Below, piece after piece: positions 1-12,096 of a stretch of DNA of 64,000 nt (position 1 is its first letter; every line of letters begins with the position of its first letter). Under the pieces are notes generated by a model. The model made no database searches. It had not been told where the DNA came from and saw only the letters and a list, made by a program, of their open reading frames with translations. Both the position numbers and the translations under genes were made by a program. Where the stretch lies: the NCBI RefSeq assembly GCF_000143415.4, contig NW_003314287.1, positions 627,160-691,159 of the forward strand, in the 5' to 3' direction. The stretch comes from Selaginella moellendorffii (taxonomy: Eukaryota; Streptophyta; Lycopodiopsida; Selaginellales; Selaginellaceae).

Positions 1-111
1 TTGAAAAGAATACATTCCCATATTTCATTTCATGGGCATATATAAATCATATCAATGAATGTTTTGATGGCTAACAAATGCAATAGCATGTATGTATCAA
101 TCTTCCAAACT

Positions 112-582
112 AGGTTTATGATCTCTTTAGATATCACTAAATGCTATAAAAGCATTCCACTTTAAGGTGAAACTGGTTTTATCAATGTTATAAACTACTT
201 TATAGACCTCACTCATACTAATATGAGGGAAACTCAAAAGAGCTATCTGTGTGAAAGCTTAATAATGGAAAATGGAAATGCAAGCTTCAAACAAATAAAA
301 ATACAAAATTATATTGTTCTTAGTCAAAATTACATATATTCAATTAGAGAAGGTCGTGTGGAAACAAAAAGTTGGTATATCTATAGATTTTTCCTGTTCA
401 CCCACATAGTGTAACCTATTTCTTTTCTTTTTCAAATATAGGACCATTGTGTTTTTTTATGGCCATCATCGCTTAATATCAACATACTTAAACAATTTGC
501 AGATGCCTTAAGATATATAGGCGGCTTGTTTGTTACTAATGGACCTTTAACCCAAAATTATACAGAAGGTCAGAAAATATAA
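112..582 (+). pseudogene. Possible Penelope-like reverse transcriptase relic
   Basis: One forward frame, interrupted by stops near 163, 412 and 442, carries pieces that resemble a Penelope-type reverse transcriptase. ISLDITKCYKSIPL resembles RT motif A (SFDV..LYTNIPL), LCESLIMENGNASF resembles the following L..LENN.F segment, and RYIGGLFVTN resembles the catalytic RY(I/V)DD motif with both aspartates replaced by glycine. The three pieces are in the expected order and in the same frame, which argues against chance, but the match is short and weak. If real, it is a dead fragment. A decayed LINE or other RT is an alternative. Confidence 0.35.
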
Positions 583-1429
583 AACAAGTTTACATGTTAG
601 AATACTTAGAGGTGAAAGAAGTGTGGAATTTTCTACAAGTTACAATCACTACCAATACATCTAATGGAAAATATACCTTAAAAAAGAGTATAATAAACAA
701 GATGAGCTTCTTTTAATACACAAAAATACCTTCACTTAGCATCAAATCAGCCTTTTTCCACCTCATATAATATTAAATGTTCACAAGTCAACAAGAAGAA
801 GAGCATTGCATCTTGGTGCTGACAGACAAGCCATGTGCATGAGGGGTGGCCCTCACTTATCAGCACATGCAAACGCTAATAGCTTGACCCTAAGACCATC
901 TTATGTTTTCCTTTTTTCTATGTAGATACTATTGATTGCGTTTGCAAAAAAATACCGGGTTATGTTTGCTGTGTGGAAGACTGTGTTGCAGAACTGGCAT
1001 GAATGGTTGTTAACTTTGATTCTATATTGTCATTTCATCTTATGTTAAATTTTTTTCTGCTCTGTAGTGTATAAATGCATAGCGTTCGTCCATGAGTAAG
1101 CAATTGTATTTCGAGAGTGTGGTTTATTAAACACTCATTTGTTTCAGAAAACAAGTGTTGTTCTTCTCTGCTAAGAGTAGACAAATGTGCCCATCACTTA
1201 TTTGTTGCTTTTTCATTCACTTAATTTGTGAGCTTGCACTAAGCTATCAAATATAATGTTGTATATGGCACTAAATAAAATTGATTTCATCCAAAAGTTA
1301 AATTTTGCAATTTTGTGATCAAGCTGTAATGATAAGATCTATTAACCCAAGATCTAGATCAAATGAAGAAAGAAAATGAAAAATAACTTTCAAAAATTTG
1401 ATGTTAGCGTTCAATGTCTGAACCTAAAA
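583..1429. other. AT-rich intergenic stretch, no gene seen
   Basis: Stops are frequent in all frames and I recognise no protein, RNA gene or terminal repeat. It lies between the RT-like relic and the old LTR remnant and is probably decayed repeat sequence. Confidence 0.5.
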
Positions 1430-2875
1430 ACTTGGTAGTGGATATAGTGCTCAAGAACAAAGTGCTCAAGAAAAGTGCATGGAGCAATTGGTAAATGAGT
1501 CTTTAAAAAAGAACACAAGAAAGATTGACACAAGGCAAGTGTCATGAAACATGAAAGTGTCAAGAACAAGTCTAAAATAGGACCCAAGAAGGAGTCTGAA
1601 ATGGAGTCCAAGAAGCAGTCCAAAAAAGAATTCAAGATGGACTCCGAGATGGACATAAGATGGAGTCTGAAATGGACCCAAGATGGATCCGTGATGAAGT
1701 CCGAGATGGACCTAAGATGGAGTCTAAGGTTGAGTTCAAAATCAAGTCTGAAATCGAGATCGAGATCGAGACCGAGACTGAGATCGAGAGCGAGAGCGAG
1801 ACCGTGACCAATACTGAGTCCAAGACCGAGTCCGAGACCAAATCCGAGACTAAGTTTAAGTCCGAGTCCAAGTTCGAGTCCAAGTCCGAGGGTGAAATCC
1901 CAAAGAGATCATCTCCTAGACCCTAAGAGGTTTGGTGAGCTCCAAAAATATACTAAGGGAGGACTCTAGTATAGCTAATTTGGCCAAGAAATGCCAATGT
2001 GATCAAGGAAGGGTATACCCATGTGTTGGGTGATGATATAACCACTAAAGAGTCCAAAGCTAGAGTGAACAAGTAAAGTAACTTGGTAAAATGTTCAAAA
2101 GCCAACTCTAACTCCCTAGAGAGATTGAATAGTCAAAAGTACTCCCAATCCAAATGTGGGTGGCATTACCTACTTGGATATTTAGTGTGGTTCATCAAAA
2201 CCTCACTCTCGCCACATGGCTAAGACACTTAAGGGTGGAAAGTGGGGAAAGTACCCAAAAGGCTTGTATAGGGTTATTGTGTTTCAAAATGTTATTTTAA
2301 AGTCCCAAATTATGGAAAGGAAAAAGAATAATCCTTTAATGTAGTGATGAAGGATACGGTCACATGGTGAAGAAGTCTTAGAGGTCAATAAGACTTAATG
2401 GTCAGGCCTTTAGGCCTTACTCAGTGGCAGTGTTGGCGAATATAGCCATAGATGAAGAGGGACTTGGTGGGAATAGAAGAAAGGACATTGGGGAAGGGTA
2501 TTCCCTATATCTTTAAACATCCTAAGGGTGTTAAAGTGTGGTCAAAGGATGACCACTCATAGACAGATGGCTCAGTCTTTGAGAGGTAAAACTATTATAT
2601 AAATGGTCTTGGACTACCAATGTGACAAGGGTGAATGGCATAACTTTAGTGTAACAAGTTAATATATCAGTAATACCTTTGGGTGTCAGTCATGAGATCG
2701 AACATGTGGAACACTTGGACCAAATATAAAAGTTGAGTGGCATAGATGCCATTCATGAGGCTAGTATATCCTCAAGTTAGAAATAAGATTTATAAAGTTT
2801 GTGAGTGAAACTCCTTTAAGTGGTTAAAGGTGTGATTAAGTGGCTAAAGTAGAATGAAAAAATTAATTGTTTACA
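1430..2875 (+). mobile_element. Old, degraded LTR, opposite in orientation to the younger element
   Basis: This stretch is a diverged reverse complement of the 1.8-kb LTR at 4332-6097. Shared stretches include the GAGTCC-type hexamer minisatellite (about 1540-1900), the segment matching the LTR part that ends in CACCCAAC, and the end ...GTTTACA at 2875 followed by a primer-site-like sequence. The outer boundary is not sharp: clear similarity starts near 1430 and the expected TGTGAGACAC start is missing. The strand given is the direction LTR to internal region. It is clearly older than the 4332-11861 element, given its many substitutions. Confidence 0.7.
1544..1900. repeat. GAGTCC/GAGACC hexamer minisatellite
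   Basis: Imperfect tandem 6- and 12-bp units of the type GAGTCC, GAGACC and GAGATC. This is the inverted and more degenerate counterpart of the CTCGGACTC array inside the younger LTRs. Because the period is a multiple of three and the unit lacks stops, it creates false open frames on both strands. Confidence 0.85.
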
Positions 2876-2896
2876 ATTTGGTATTGAAGTTGTTCC
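2876..2896 (+). other. Degenerate primer-binding site of the old element
   Basis: Directly after the LTR end, TTGGTATTGAAGTTGTTCC corresponds to the TGGTATCGGAGC site of the younger element with transitions. This is the tRNA-Met-type primer site common in plant LTR elements. Confidence 0.6.
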
Positions 2897-4326
2897 TTAA
2901 TCCAATTGTTATTGGTGGTCAAATATATTACCACTTGATATTGGCATTGAAAAGTCCTAGAAATGGGTTTTCCTCGAGGAGTAGTACTTTCCACCTTAGT
3001 TTATATATAAACATATTAACAATATGGTGAATACAAGGGGGCCAGTAAGATCTTGGGAACAATATAAGGTTTTCCTTAGAGAGTTGAGGATGTGAACAAT
3101 AAAAGTGTTTGACTTAGCAAACTGGATAATGTGGTTGTAGTAAATAACTATAATTGGGATCACGAGAATGATGAAAACTCCTAAATAATAAAAGAGTTAT
3201 AAGATTATCCTCATATAATTGAAGATAATGCTTAAGAATTTGATATTGGAGTTAGTGACTGTATGAGGTCAAATATAAATAAGGATACAGGTCCTTGAAA
3301 TAGTAGTCAAGGCTACCTTTAATAAATGCTGGAATAACTTAAAGAGTTGGGGATGTACTTAGAGAATGAGTTGGTATTCTTATGATATAGATAGAGAGTT
3401 CTAAGGGGCAAATGTAGCCCATATGAAACAAAAAATAATCAAGTGTCGGAATAACACTTGCAAAGACAATCCTTATAAATAGGATATGAATACAATAAGT
3501 TGTATTCTAGAAAGTTCAAAAGTAGAACATTATAAGTCATCAGCTTAATAATGTCTAAAAGTTGGATAACTCAAGTGGAATCAAAGAATGGTCCTAAAGG
3601 ATTGGTAGAAGCATTTAGATTAAGGTATGTGGTACCCTACGGAGGACAGAGAGGATTATAAGATTCAAGTATGAGACCAATAAGTATCTCATTGATGGCA
3701 GAATGTGCCATACTAAAGTCGTGGGAAAAGTGTTTCAGGAAGAAAGCAACTTTAGCACAGAGTTGTGTATGAACACTATGATATAATGTTAACTGATAGT
3801 TGGCATGAGAAATGACTATTTTGGTCTTGGCAAAGACTTAGACACAAGTGGAAAGTGTCATGAGAGTAGGCTCATGGAGCTGATAGAATAAAGACCCCAA
3901 GTGTTTCAAAGGATAAAGCCTTGAAGTCAAATTAGTTGGTTCATGAAAACCTTTTGGTCTTGCAAAAGAAATCCCATGAAAATAGGATTGGCATAGCCTA
4001 AGTTGGAAAGCATGTGATTCGAGTGTGTGAACCCAAATAATGATGGAGGTGTGAAAGCACTAGCAATGAGTTATAAGACTTAATGACTATAAGGTAATTA
4101 AGCAAAATGTGTGTCATAATTGATTGAATTGGTGGAAGTCAACTTCCCAAGACTTTTTATTGGAATAATAAGGAAGATAAAAATATCCTTTAAGGGATTA
4201 ATTGTTTATGTTGCAATATAGTAAGTCAAGGTCATAAAAGGAAATGTTCATTGCCAAAGAAGTCCATCATAAGGACACCTAAGCAATCTTAAACACCTAA
4301 GAAGTGGTGTTGAGTATCATGAGGGC

Positions 4327-4331
4327 ATTAG
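4327..4331. repeat. Target-site duplication ATTAG, left copy
   Basis: ATTAG immediately precedes the LTR start TGTAAG and is repeated at 11862-11866 immediately after the other LTR. Confidence 0.9.
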
Positions 4332-6097
4332 TGTAAGCGACTAATTTTTCCATTCTACTTTAGTCACTTAACCACACCTCCGACCGCTTGGAGGAGTCTC
4401 ATTCACAACCTCCATAAGTCCAATTCAGGACTTGGGGCTTGCTAGCCCCAAGAATGGCATCCATGCCACTCAACACTTGCACCTGGTCCAAGTGCTCCAC
4501 GTGTCCGGTCCCAAGACCGACACCCAAAGGTACCACTGACATATCGGCCCGTTATGCTAAGGCCATACCCATTCACCTTTGCTGCACTAGTGGTCCAATA
4601 CCACTTGCATCACAATCCCGTCTCTCCAAGACTGGGCCATCCGTCCACGAGTGGTCATCCTAGATCCACTCCTTAGCATCCTTAGGGTGCCCACAGACTT
4701 GGGGAATAGCCTTCCCCAAAGTCCCTTTGTCAGTTCCTACCAAGTCCCTTTTCTGTCCATGGCCATGTTTGCCAACACTGCCACTCGATCAAGGCTCACA
4801 GGCCCGACCATTAAGTCCTATGGTCCTCTGGGACTTCCTCACCATGTGACTGTATCCTTAGTCACTACACTAGAGGACTGCTCTTCCTCCTTTCCCCCAT
4901 TTAGGACTCCAGGACAACATTTTGGAACACCATGGGCCTACGCGAGCCCCGTGGGTACTCTCCCCACCTTTCGCCTTTAGGTGCTCTAGCCATGGGCTTA
5001 GAGCGAGGTTCCATTGAGCCACGCCAGGTATCCAAGTAGGTAGTGCCACCCATACTTGGACTGGGAGCATCGGCCAGTCGATCTCCCGGGGGAACTAGAG
5101 CCGGCTCTTGAACACTTCACCAAGCTACCCCGCTTGTCGGTCCGTGTTCACTCTAGTCTTGGACTTCCCAGTGGTCAGTTCATCACCCAACACTGGGTTT
5201 GGCCTTCCTGGGCCAAACTGGCCTTTCCTGGCCAAACTGGCTCCACTGCAGTCCTCCCCCTTACTATACTTTTGGAGCTCACCAAACCCCCCAGGGTCTG
5301 GGAGACGAACGCTTTGGGCTTTCACCCTCTCAGACTCGGACTCGGACTCGGACTCGGACTCGGACTTGGACTCGGGCTCGGGCTCGGTCTCAGCCTTGGC
5401 CTCGGTCCCGGTCTCGGTCCCGGTCTCGGTCTCGGTCTCGGTCTCGGTCCCGGTCTCGGTCTCAACCTCGGACTCCATCTCGGACTCCATCTCGGGCTCC
5501 GTCTCGGTCCATCTCGGACTCCATCTCGGACTCCGTCTCGGTCCATCTCGGACTCCATCTCGGGTCCATCTCGGACTCCGTCTCGGTCCACCTCGGACTC
5601 CATCTCGGGTCCATCTCAGACTCTGTCTCTGTCCACCTCGGACTCCATCTCGAACTCCATCTTGGGTCCATCTCGGACTCCATCTCGGACTCCATCTCGG
5701 GTCCATCTCGGACTCCGTCTCGGTCCACCTCGGACTCCACTTCGGGTCCATCTCGGACTCCATATCAGACTCCATCTCAGTCTCCACTTTGGACTCCATA
5801 TCGGACTCCACTTCGGGTCCATCTCGGACTCCAACTAGGGTCCGTCTCAGACTCCATCTCAGACACTTCCACGTGTCATATGTTGGTCCTTTTTGGGTCC
5901 CTTTTTGGAGCCTCGCTTATTGCTCGCTTCGTGCTTGTTCCTCAAGCACTTTGTTGGGAGTTCCACTCCCACTCTTGACCTTTCAAGTTGGAGCTTTTAG
6001 TCCAAACGTGTTACGCTCGTTTGGCTTTCACTTCGGCCACTACCACGTGGCACCATTTCCAGCTCCACTTTGGGGCCTAGGGATTTTGTGTCTCACA
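4332..6097 (-). repeat. 3' LTR (left copy) of the nested element
   Basis: 1766 bp, from TGTAAGCGACTAATTT to GATTTTGTGTCTCACA. It contains a 0.5-kb CTCGGACTC minisatellite. It matches the right copy with a constant offset of 5741 up to the minisatellite and 5764 after it, so the right copy has about 23 extra bases there. Confidence 0.95.
5330..5870. repeat. CTCGGACTC hexamer/dodecamer minisatellite in LTR
   Basis: The array moves from CTCGGA units through CTCGGT units to 12-bp units of the type CTCGGACTCCAT with CTCGGGTCCATC variants. It is stop-poor in every frame and produces long false open frames rich in SDSDSD, RSRSRS, LGLGLG or RWSPRW on both strands. Confidence 0.95.
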
Positions 6098-6110
6098 ACT
6101 CCACCACCCA
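6098..6110 (-). other. Polypurine-tract-like sequence
   Basis: On the minus strand TGGGTGGTGGAGT directly precedes the 3' LTR. It is short and has pyrimidines, so it is only a candidate for the plus-strand priming site. Confidence 0.5.
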
Positions 6111-9100
6111 TAGACGAAGTTCGATGTCCTCATCGAACGGTAAACTATTTTATAAAGTAACACCCGCATGTGTTACCATTTCCATCCTTGGCCCCTAGCC
6201 AATATTTGTCAATGGTTTGACATTGAAGGCTCACCATGCCTTCTCCATATTCGTCAATGGTTCGACACCAAAGGCTCACCATGCCTTGCCCATCCTCTAA
6301 GGAGGATAGTCTCTCCAACTTAGAGACTCACTTGACCACCTGGGGTGGTTTGCTCTTTTTTATTGGTTCAGTTCTCGCTAAACCCGTTAGAGACACCCTC
6401 TCTAACTCAATTCCAGTACTCATTCTTGAGTAGTCACAGATTCCATTGATCTACCTTTGCACTTTGGAATGTTTACTCTTGACTTTTTGGAGTCAATTTC
6501 CTAGGTGTCTCCGACACCTTGCCTTGCACATTTTGTGCAACTCCACTTCCCCTCCTAGGAAGTTCTCTACTCGAGGGCACTCTCATCCTCTTTTCTATTT
6601 TTTGTGCCACCATTGGCATTACGTTCCATTTATCATTATTTGTGCTAGGGCTGTCCACGGCCCTATCTTTTGGCTACTTAGTTGCTCCTTCACTTAGAGC
6701 CTTTCCTTTGCCAAATTGGAGCACTTGGGAATCCATCCTTGGAAGTCCACTTCTTTTTCCGCAATCCGTTAGCATCAAACACATTAGTGTTCCTTGGTTA
6801 ACTTTGCCACTTGGATTCTTTCCAATGGATCCCACGGCCCTATCTTGGCCACTCATCTTTTGCTCCTATCCATTGATTGTTGCACCAAGCAACATAGGAT
6901 CGCTACCTCCATTTTTGAGGTTTCCTTTCGGTTCCATAGTAAACACTTTGCTTTGCCAAGTCCAAAGGGTGTTCACCCCTAGTACGTCTCTTTAACATTT
7001 TTTGTCGTGAGCTTTATCCACAGCCCAACTTTTTGAGACCCTCCCTTGGATCTTTTATAGAGACTACTTTCCTTGGACTTACTATGCCATAGCATTGACA
7101 TAGCTCATTTCCCTTAGGTGTGCTTCCCACTTGGTCACCTCAACCAAGCCACACCTTTATCAATGGTTCAAATCAACACTTTGAACTAGGAATCATATTC
7201 CTTAACCCAAACAAAGACTTGGTCCTTGTTTACCCACAAGATCACCTAGTGATCTCATCTCGACCCCTTAATAGGTCTATCAATAGGGACTAGGTCTTCC
7301 AGACCCTTCTAAGTTGTTGACTATGACCCCGGGGGCATCCCCCACACTTGGCGGTGCGCCCAAGCCAGCCCTTCCGGCCAAGGATCTATAGCAACTGAGA
7401 CTGGGTGTCCCCATCTCATTCACCACGTCTTTGGTGCCCTTTGCACCAAAGTGTTCAAGTTAGATATGCCGAGCTTTCACTCTAAACAATCTAACCGTGC
7501 ATCACGACTCCGAGGCATCCCTCGCTTGGCGGTGTGCCCAAACCAGTCTCCACACTGAGACTCCATGACCACCGAAAAATGAGTGTCCTCATATTCCAAA
7601 CCATCACCACGCCCTAGTGAGTTGGGACTTGAACCCAAGCACTAGAGGGTTGGGACTCGAACCCAACCTCCGTATATGCATCTACGGACGGCATCACCCA
7701 GGATGCCTGGCGTGACTCCCCACGCCGGTGCACCAACTTGTACTCAAAGCGCGCTACAGATCACAGCTTAGGAACCTAGTTCCTCCACACTGCCAAGTCC
7801 TCTCACTTGACAAATCTGTGATCATGCATGGACTCCTCCATGCTTGGCCCCATGGCCCACCCTTTTTGAAGTTATCACCTTCAACTAGGGTATTTGTTCC
7901 CTCGACTTGCCAATCTCGCTTGGCAAGTCCTCCGACCACTGTGACATAGTTCCTGCACAAGCGTGAAAGCCCTTGATCATCGACTTTCGTTCAAAGCCCT
8001 CTCTTTGAACACTCGGGAACTACTTCCCTAACCTTGATAGCCTTGCCTCATGGCAAGCTTCAAGACTACGCTTCTGCTGTGCCACTCTGATTTCGCGCGT
8101 TCCTTGAACCATTTACACTTGGCCTTTCTAGGTACTAAGCTACCTAGAATCCTCTTTGGGAACCTTGAAGGAACTTTGTCCCTTAGCTTGTTAAGGCCTC
8201 CCTTTTTGCAAGCTTTCCAATTACCATATAGTCTAACATGGACAATTCCATATTTTAGACTCTCCATGGCATCACAGTTGCTAGCGGCAACACCCTCGAG
8301 CCCCCACTTGATTCTCCACTCCCAACTGGCATAACCAACCTTGGTTATGCCCTTTGATTCCTATGGTTTGGTTTTATCCCCTTACTTCTTGCTTTTGGCT
8401 TCACACCTTTCCTTCGGTCATTCTCCTTCAGACCAAGAGGATAGCTTTGCACTTTCTATCATGCCGTAGCAAGTATTCTTAGGGATGAACCTACCCGATA
8501 GCCTAGGGAGTGGTTCCTCAATCCAGGTATGCTCACTTTATAATCCCACACACCGGGATTACGTTGTTGCTTACGGGCCTTTGCATGCCCATCGCTAGCC
8601 TTGCCAAAATTCCATCTTTGGCTTTGTCCAATTCGAGTAGACAGTCTTCTCCTGTCTCGGCCACCTTGGACATTTGGATAGCACCTACTATCCATCATTC
8701 GCTAGGGACTTAGTCCCTTGGGCCTTAGCTACTGCCCTCGCGACATCAAACACCACCTCTTGGTGTTCTAGAGTGTTCGGGTGTCCCAATGACGGCTTCC
8801 TTAACAATGAGTATTTTCTTTTATGACATTGACTTACTACATCACAACATAAGCAACTTATCCCCTATAAGGGTATATCCAACTTCCCTATGCCATTAAG
8901 AAGGCTTGGGTAGCTACCTTCTACCCGTTTAACCAATTATTTTGCACCTCTTGCATAGTTGCCTCGTAGTTGTCAAGTCCTACAACTCATTGCTGGTGCT
9001 TCCACACCTCCATCATTATCTGGGTCACCACACTCCAACTGCATACTCTGCAGCTTAGGCTATGCCATTCCCATTCTATTGGGATTCCTTTGGCAAGGGG

Positions 9101-10051
9101 TTCTCATGAACCCACCAACATAGCCTCAAGGTATCACACCTTGGCACATTTGGTGTTTCCACACCATCGGCTCCACGAGCCTACCTCTATGACACTTTTC
9201 CTTTGTGTCTAAGTCTTTGCCAAGACCAATACCACTCTTTCTCATGCCAACTATCTATTAGCACTGCACCATAGAGGTCACACACAACTTTGTGTCAAAG
9301 TTGTTTTCTTTTTGGGAACACCTTTCCCACAACTTTAGCATGGCACATTTTGCCATCGATGAGATACCCTCTATTCTCATCCTTGGATCCTATGATCCCC
9401 CCCATCCTTCGTGGGGTACCACACACCTTAGTCCAAATGCTTCCATCAATCCTTTAGGATTATTCCTTGACTCTATTGGAGTCATCCAGCTTTTTGGACC
9501 TGGTTAATCCATAGACCCGTAAGGTCCTACTTGTGGGGCACTTGCTCACTGGAATACACTTCTTGCATTCACGTCCTACTCACAAGGACTATTTTCACAA
9601 GTGTTACTCTGACACTTGATTTTGTTCTCTGGGGCAACCTTTGCCCCTTAGGACTACTTGTCCATGTGATGAGAATACCAACTCATCTCTAAGTACACCC
9701 CCCAACTCCTTGGGTTGTTCCAGCATTTATTAAAGGTAGCCCTGGCTACCATTTCAAAGACTTGAGTCCTCTTCCGTATTTGACCTCCCATGGTCATCAC
9801 TTCAAGTCTCACATTCATGAGCACTAACCTCAACTATATGAGGATAACCATATACTGTCCCCAACATCCCAAAGTCGTTCCCTTACTGGCCCCTTTTCTA
9901 TCCACCACATCGCGCCCAAGTTCATGCATGAACTCGAGTGGAGAGCCATGTCCTCTCGACGTCCTACTCCTCAAGGATAGGCCCACTCCTAGGACCTTCC
10001 GATGCCAATATCAATGGTGATATACTCGAGCACCAATAAAAGTCAGACTAA

Positions 10052-10072
10052 GGAACAGCTCCGATACCAAGT
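10052..10072 (-). other. Primer-binding site (tRNA-Met type)
   Basis: On the minus strand, two to three bases after the LTR end, TGGTATCGGAGCTGTTCC matches the initiator tRNA-Met type site TGGTATCAGAGC with one difference in the first twelve bases. Confidence 0.8.
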
Positions 10073-11861
10073 TGTAAGCGACTAATTTTTCCATTCTACT
10101 TTAGTCACTTAACCACACCTTCGACCGCTTGGAGGAGTCTCATTCATAACCTCCATAAGTCCAATTCAGGACTTGGGGCTTGCTAGCCCCAAGAATGGCA
10201 TCCATGCCACTCAACACTTGCACCTGGTCTAAGTGCTCCACGTGTCCGGTCCCAAGACCGACACCCAAAGGTACCATTGACATATTGGCCCGTTACGCTA
10301 AGGCCATGCCCATTCACCTTTGCTGCATTAGTGGTCCAATACCACTTGCATCACAATCCCATCTCTCCAAGACTGGGCCATCCGTCCACGAGTGGTCATC
10401 CTAGATCCACTCCTTAGCATCCTTAGGGTGCCCACAGACTTGGGGAATAGCCTTCCCCAAAGTCCCTTTGTCAGTTCCTACCAAGTCCCTTTTCCGTCCA
10501 TGGCCATGTTTGCCAACACTGCCACTCGATCAAGGCTCACAGGCCCGACCACTAAGTCCTATGGTCCTCTGGGACTTCCTCACCATGTGACTATATCCTT
10601 AGTCACTACACTAGAGGACTGCTCTTCCTCCTTTCCCCCATTTAGGACTCCAGGACAACATTTTGGAACACCATGGGCCTACGCGAGCCCCGTGGGTACT
10701 CTCCCCACCTTTCGCCTTTAGGTGCTCTAGCCATGGGCTTAGAGCGAGGTTCCATTGAGCCACGCCATGTATCCAAGTAGGTAGTGCCACCCATACTTGG
10801 ACTGGGAGCATCGGCCAGTCGATCTCCCGGGGGAACTAGAGCCGGCTCTTGAACACTTCACCAAGCTACCCCGCTTGTCGGTCCGTGTTCACTCTAGTCT
10901 TGGACTTCCCAGTGGTCAGTTCATCACCCAACACTGGGTCTGGCCTTCCTGGGCCAAACTGGCCTTTCTTGGCCAAACTGGCTCCATTGCAATCCTCCCC
11001 CTTACTATACTTTTGGAGCTCACCAAACCCCCCAGGGTCTAGGAGACGAACGCTTTGGGCTTTCACCCTCTCAGACTCGGACTCGGACTCAGACTCAGAC
11101 TCGGACTTGGACTCGGGCTCGGGCTCGGTCTCAGCCTTGGCCTCAGTCCCGGTCTCCGTCCCGGTCTCGGTCTCGGTCTCGGTCTCGGTCCCGGTCTCGG
11201 TCTCAACCTCAGACTCCATCTCAGGTCCTTCTCGGACTCCATCTCGGACTCCATCTCGGGCTCCGTCTCGGTCCATCTCGGACTCCATCTCGGACTCCGT
11301 CTCGGTCCATCTCGGACTCCATCTCGGGTCCATCTCGGACTCCGTCTCGGTCCACCTCGGACTCCATCTCGGGTCCATCTCGGACTCTGTCTCTATCCAC
11401 CTCAGACTCCATCTCGGACTCCATCTTGGGTCCATCTCGGACTCCATCTCGGACTCCATCTCGGGTCCATCTCGGACTCCGTCTCGGTCCACCTCGGACT
11501 CCACTTCGGGTCCATCTCGGACTCCATATTAGACTCCATCTCAGTCTCCACTTTGGACTCCATATCGGACTCCACTTCGGGTCCATCTCGGACTCCAACT
11601 AGGGTCCGTCTCAGACTCCATCTCGGACACTTCCACGTGTCATGTGTTGGTCCTTTTTGGGTCCCTTTTTGGAGCCTCGCTTATTGTTCGCTTCGTGCTT
11701 GTTCCTCGAGCACTTTGTTGGGAGTTCCACTCCCACTCTCGACCTTTCAAGTCGGAGCTTTTAGTCCAAACGTGTTACGCTCGTTTGGCTTTCACTTCGG
11801 CCACTACCACGTGGCACCATTTCCAGCTCCACTTTGGGGCCTAGGGATTTTGTGTCTCACA
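10073..11861 (-). repeat. 5' LTR (right copy) of the nested element
   Basis: 1789 bp with the same ends as the left copy. It lies next to the primer site, so it is the 5' LTR. It carries an extra segment of about 23 bp within the minisatellite near 11221. Confidence 0.95.
11070..11635. repeat. CTCGGACTC minisatellite in the second LTR
   Basis: Same array as at 5330-5870 with scattered transitions and an extra unit near 11221. Confidence 0.95.
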
Positions 11862-11866
11862 ATTAG
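11862..11866. repeat. Target-site duplication ATTAG, right copy
   Basis: ATTAG follows the terminal CTCACA of the right LTR and equals the left copy. Confidence 0.9.
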
Positions 11867-12096
11867 ATAACACCCTAAAGATTAAGTCTCTAAAGAATAA
11901 TGGATATAAAATGCTATTCAATGTCTATAGTTGTAGAAATTTAAAGACGGGAGAAGTCTATCCATCCAAAATTGAATAAAGCCAAAATAGATTTTGGCTA
12001 AGCTAGTGATGGGCACACAAAAGCCCATGAGTAGCAATGTTAATCCTAATGTGTGGGATTATAAGGTGAACATATCTAGATTGAGAAACCACTCCC
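11862..12096 (+). mobile_element. Old LTR element, internal region resumes
   Basis: The piece around 11990-12096 matches, in reverse complement, about 8510-8600 of the nested element (shared ATTATAAGGTGAACATA and ATTGAG.AACCACTCCC). It continues the old element interrupted at 4331 and is cut at 12096, where the inverted-repeat element begins. Confidence 0.65.

Larger units (their letters stand above)
2876..4331 (+). mobile_element. Internal region of the old LTR element, left part
   Basis: This is a diverged reverse-complement match to the internal region next to the younger 5' LTR (about 8.6-10.07 kb); for example the sequence following the primer site to about 3000 aligns well. No gag or pol protein can be read. 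It is cut at 4331 by the younger element and continues at 11862. Confidence 0.65.
6098..10072 (-). mobile_element. Non-coding internal region of the nested element
   Basis: About 4 kb, C-rich on the given strand. No retroviral-type protein motif is found in any frame; the frames present are short and have no family resemblance. Two near-identical GGG-ACTCGAAC-CCAAC hairpin-like repeats lie at about 7619-7662. Confidence 0.75.
4332..11861 (-). mobile_element. Complete non-autonomous LTR retrotransposon (LARD-like), 7.5 kb
   Basis: Two direct LTRs (4332-6097 and 10073-11861) start TGTAAGCGA and end TGTCTCACA, giving canonical TG...CA ends. The 5-bp duplication ATTAG lies on both sides (4327-4331 and 11862-11866). 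The primer site on the minus strand next to 10073 and the purine tract next to 6097 set the element in minus orientation. The 4-kb internal region (6098-10072) has no long frame and no reverse transcriptase, integrase, protease or zinc-knuckle motif on either strand. It therefore fits the large-retrotransposon-derivative class, which depends on another element's enzymes. By eye the LTRs are about 98% identical outside the minisatellite, so the insertion is fairly young. A decayed autonomous element is unlikely given such intact LTRs. Confidence 0.9.

Noticed and set aside
1544-1926. Charged Ser/Glu-rich open frames
   Set aside because: Generated by the hexamer array of the old LTR.
5056-6160. 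Long open frames of 228-350 codons on both strands across the LTR
   Set aside because: They run through the CTCGGACTC minisatellite, which has no stops in any frame; the products are pure low-complexity and both LTRs show the same effect.
7619-7665. tRNA-like B-box motif (GGGTTCGAGTCC on the minus strand)
   Set aside because: It is part of two short tandem hairpins; no A box or cloverleaf can be drawn around it.
10797-11870. Open frames of up to 271 codons in the second LTR
   Set aside because: Same minisatellite artefact as in the first LTR.
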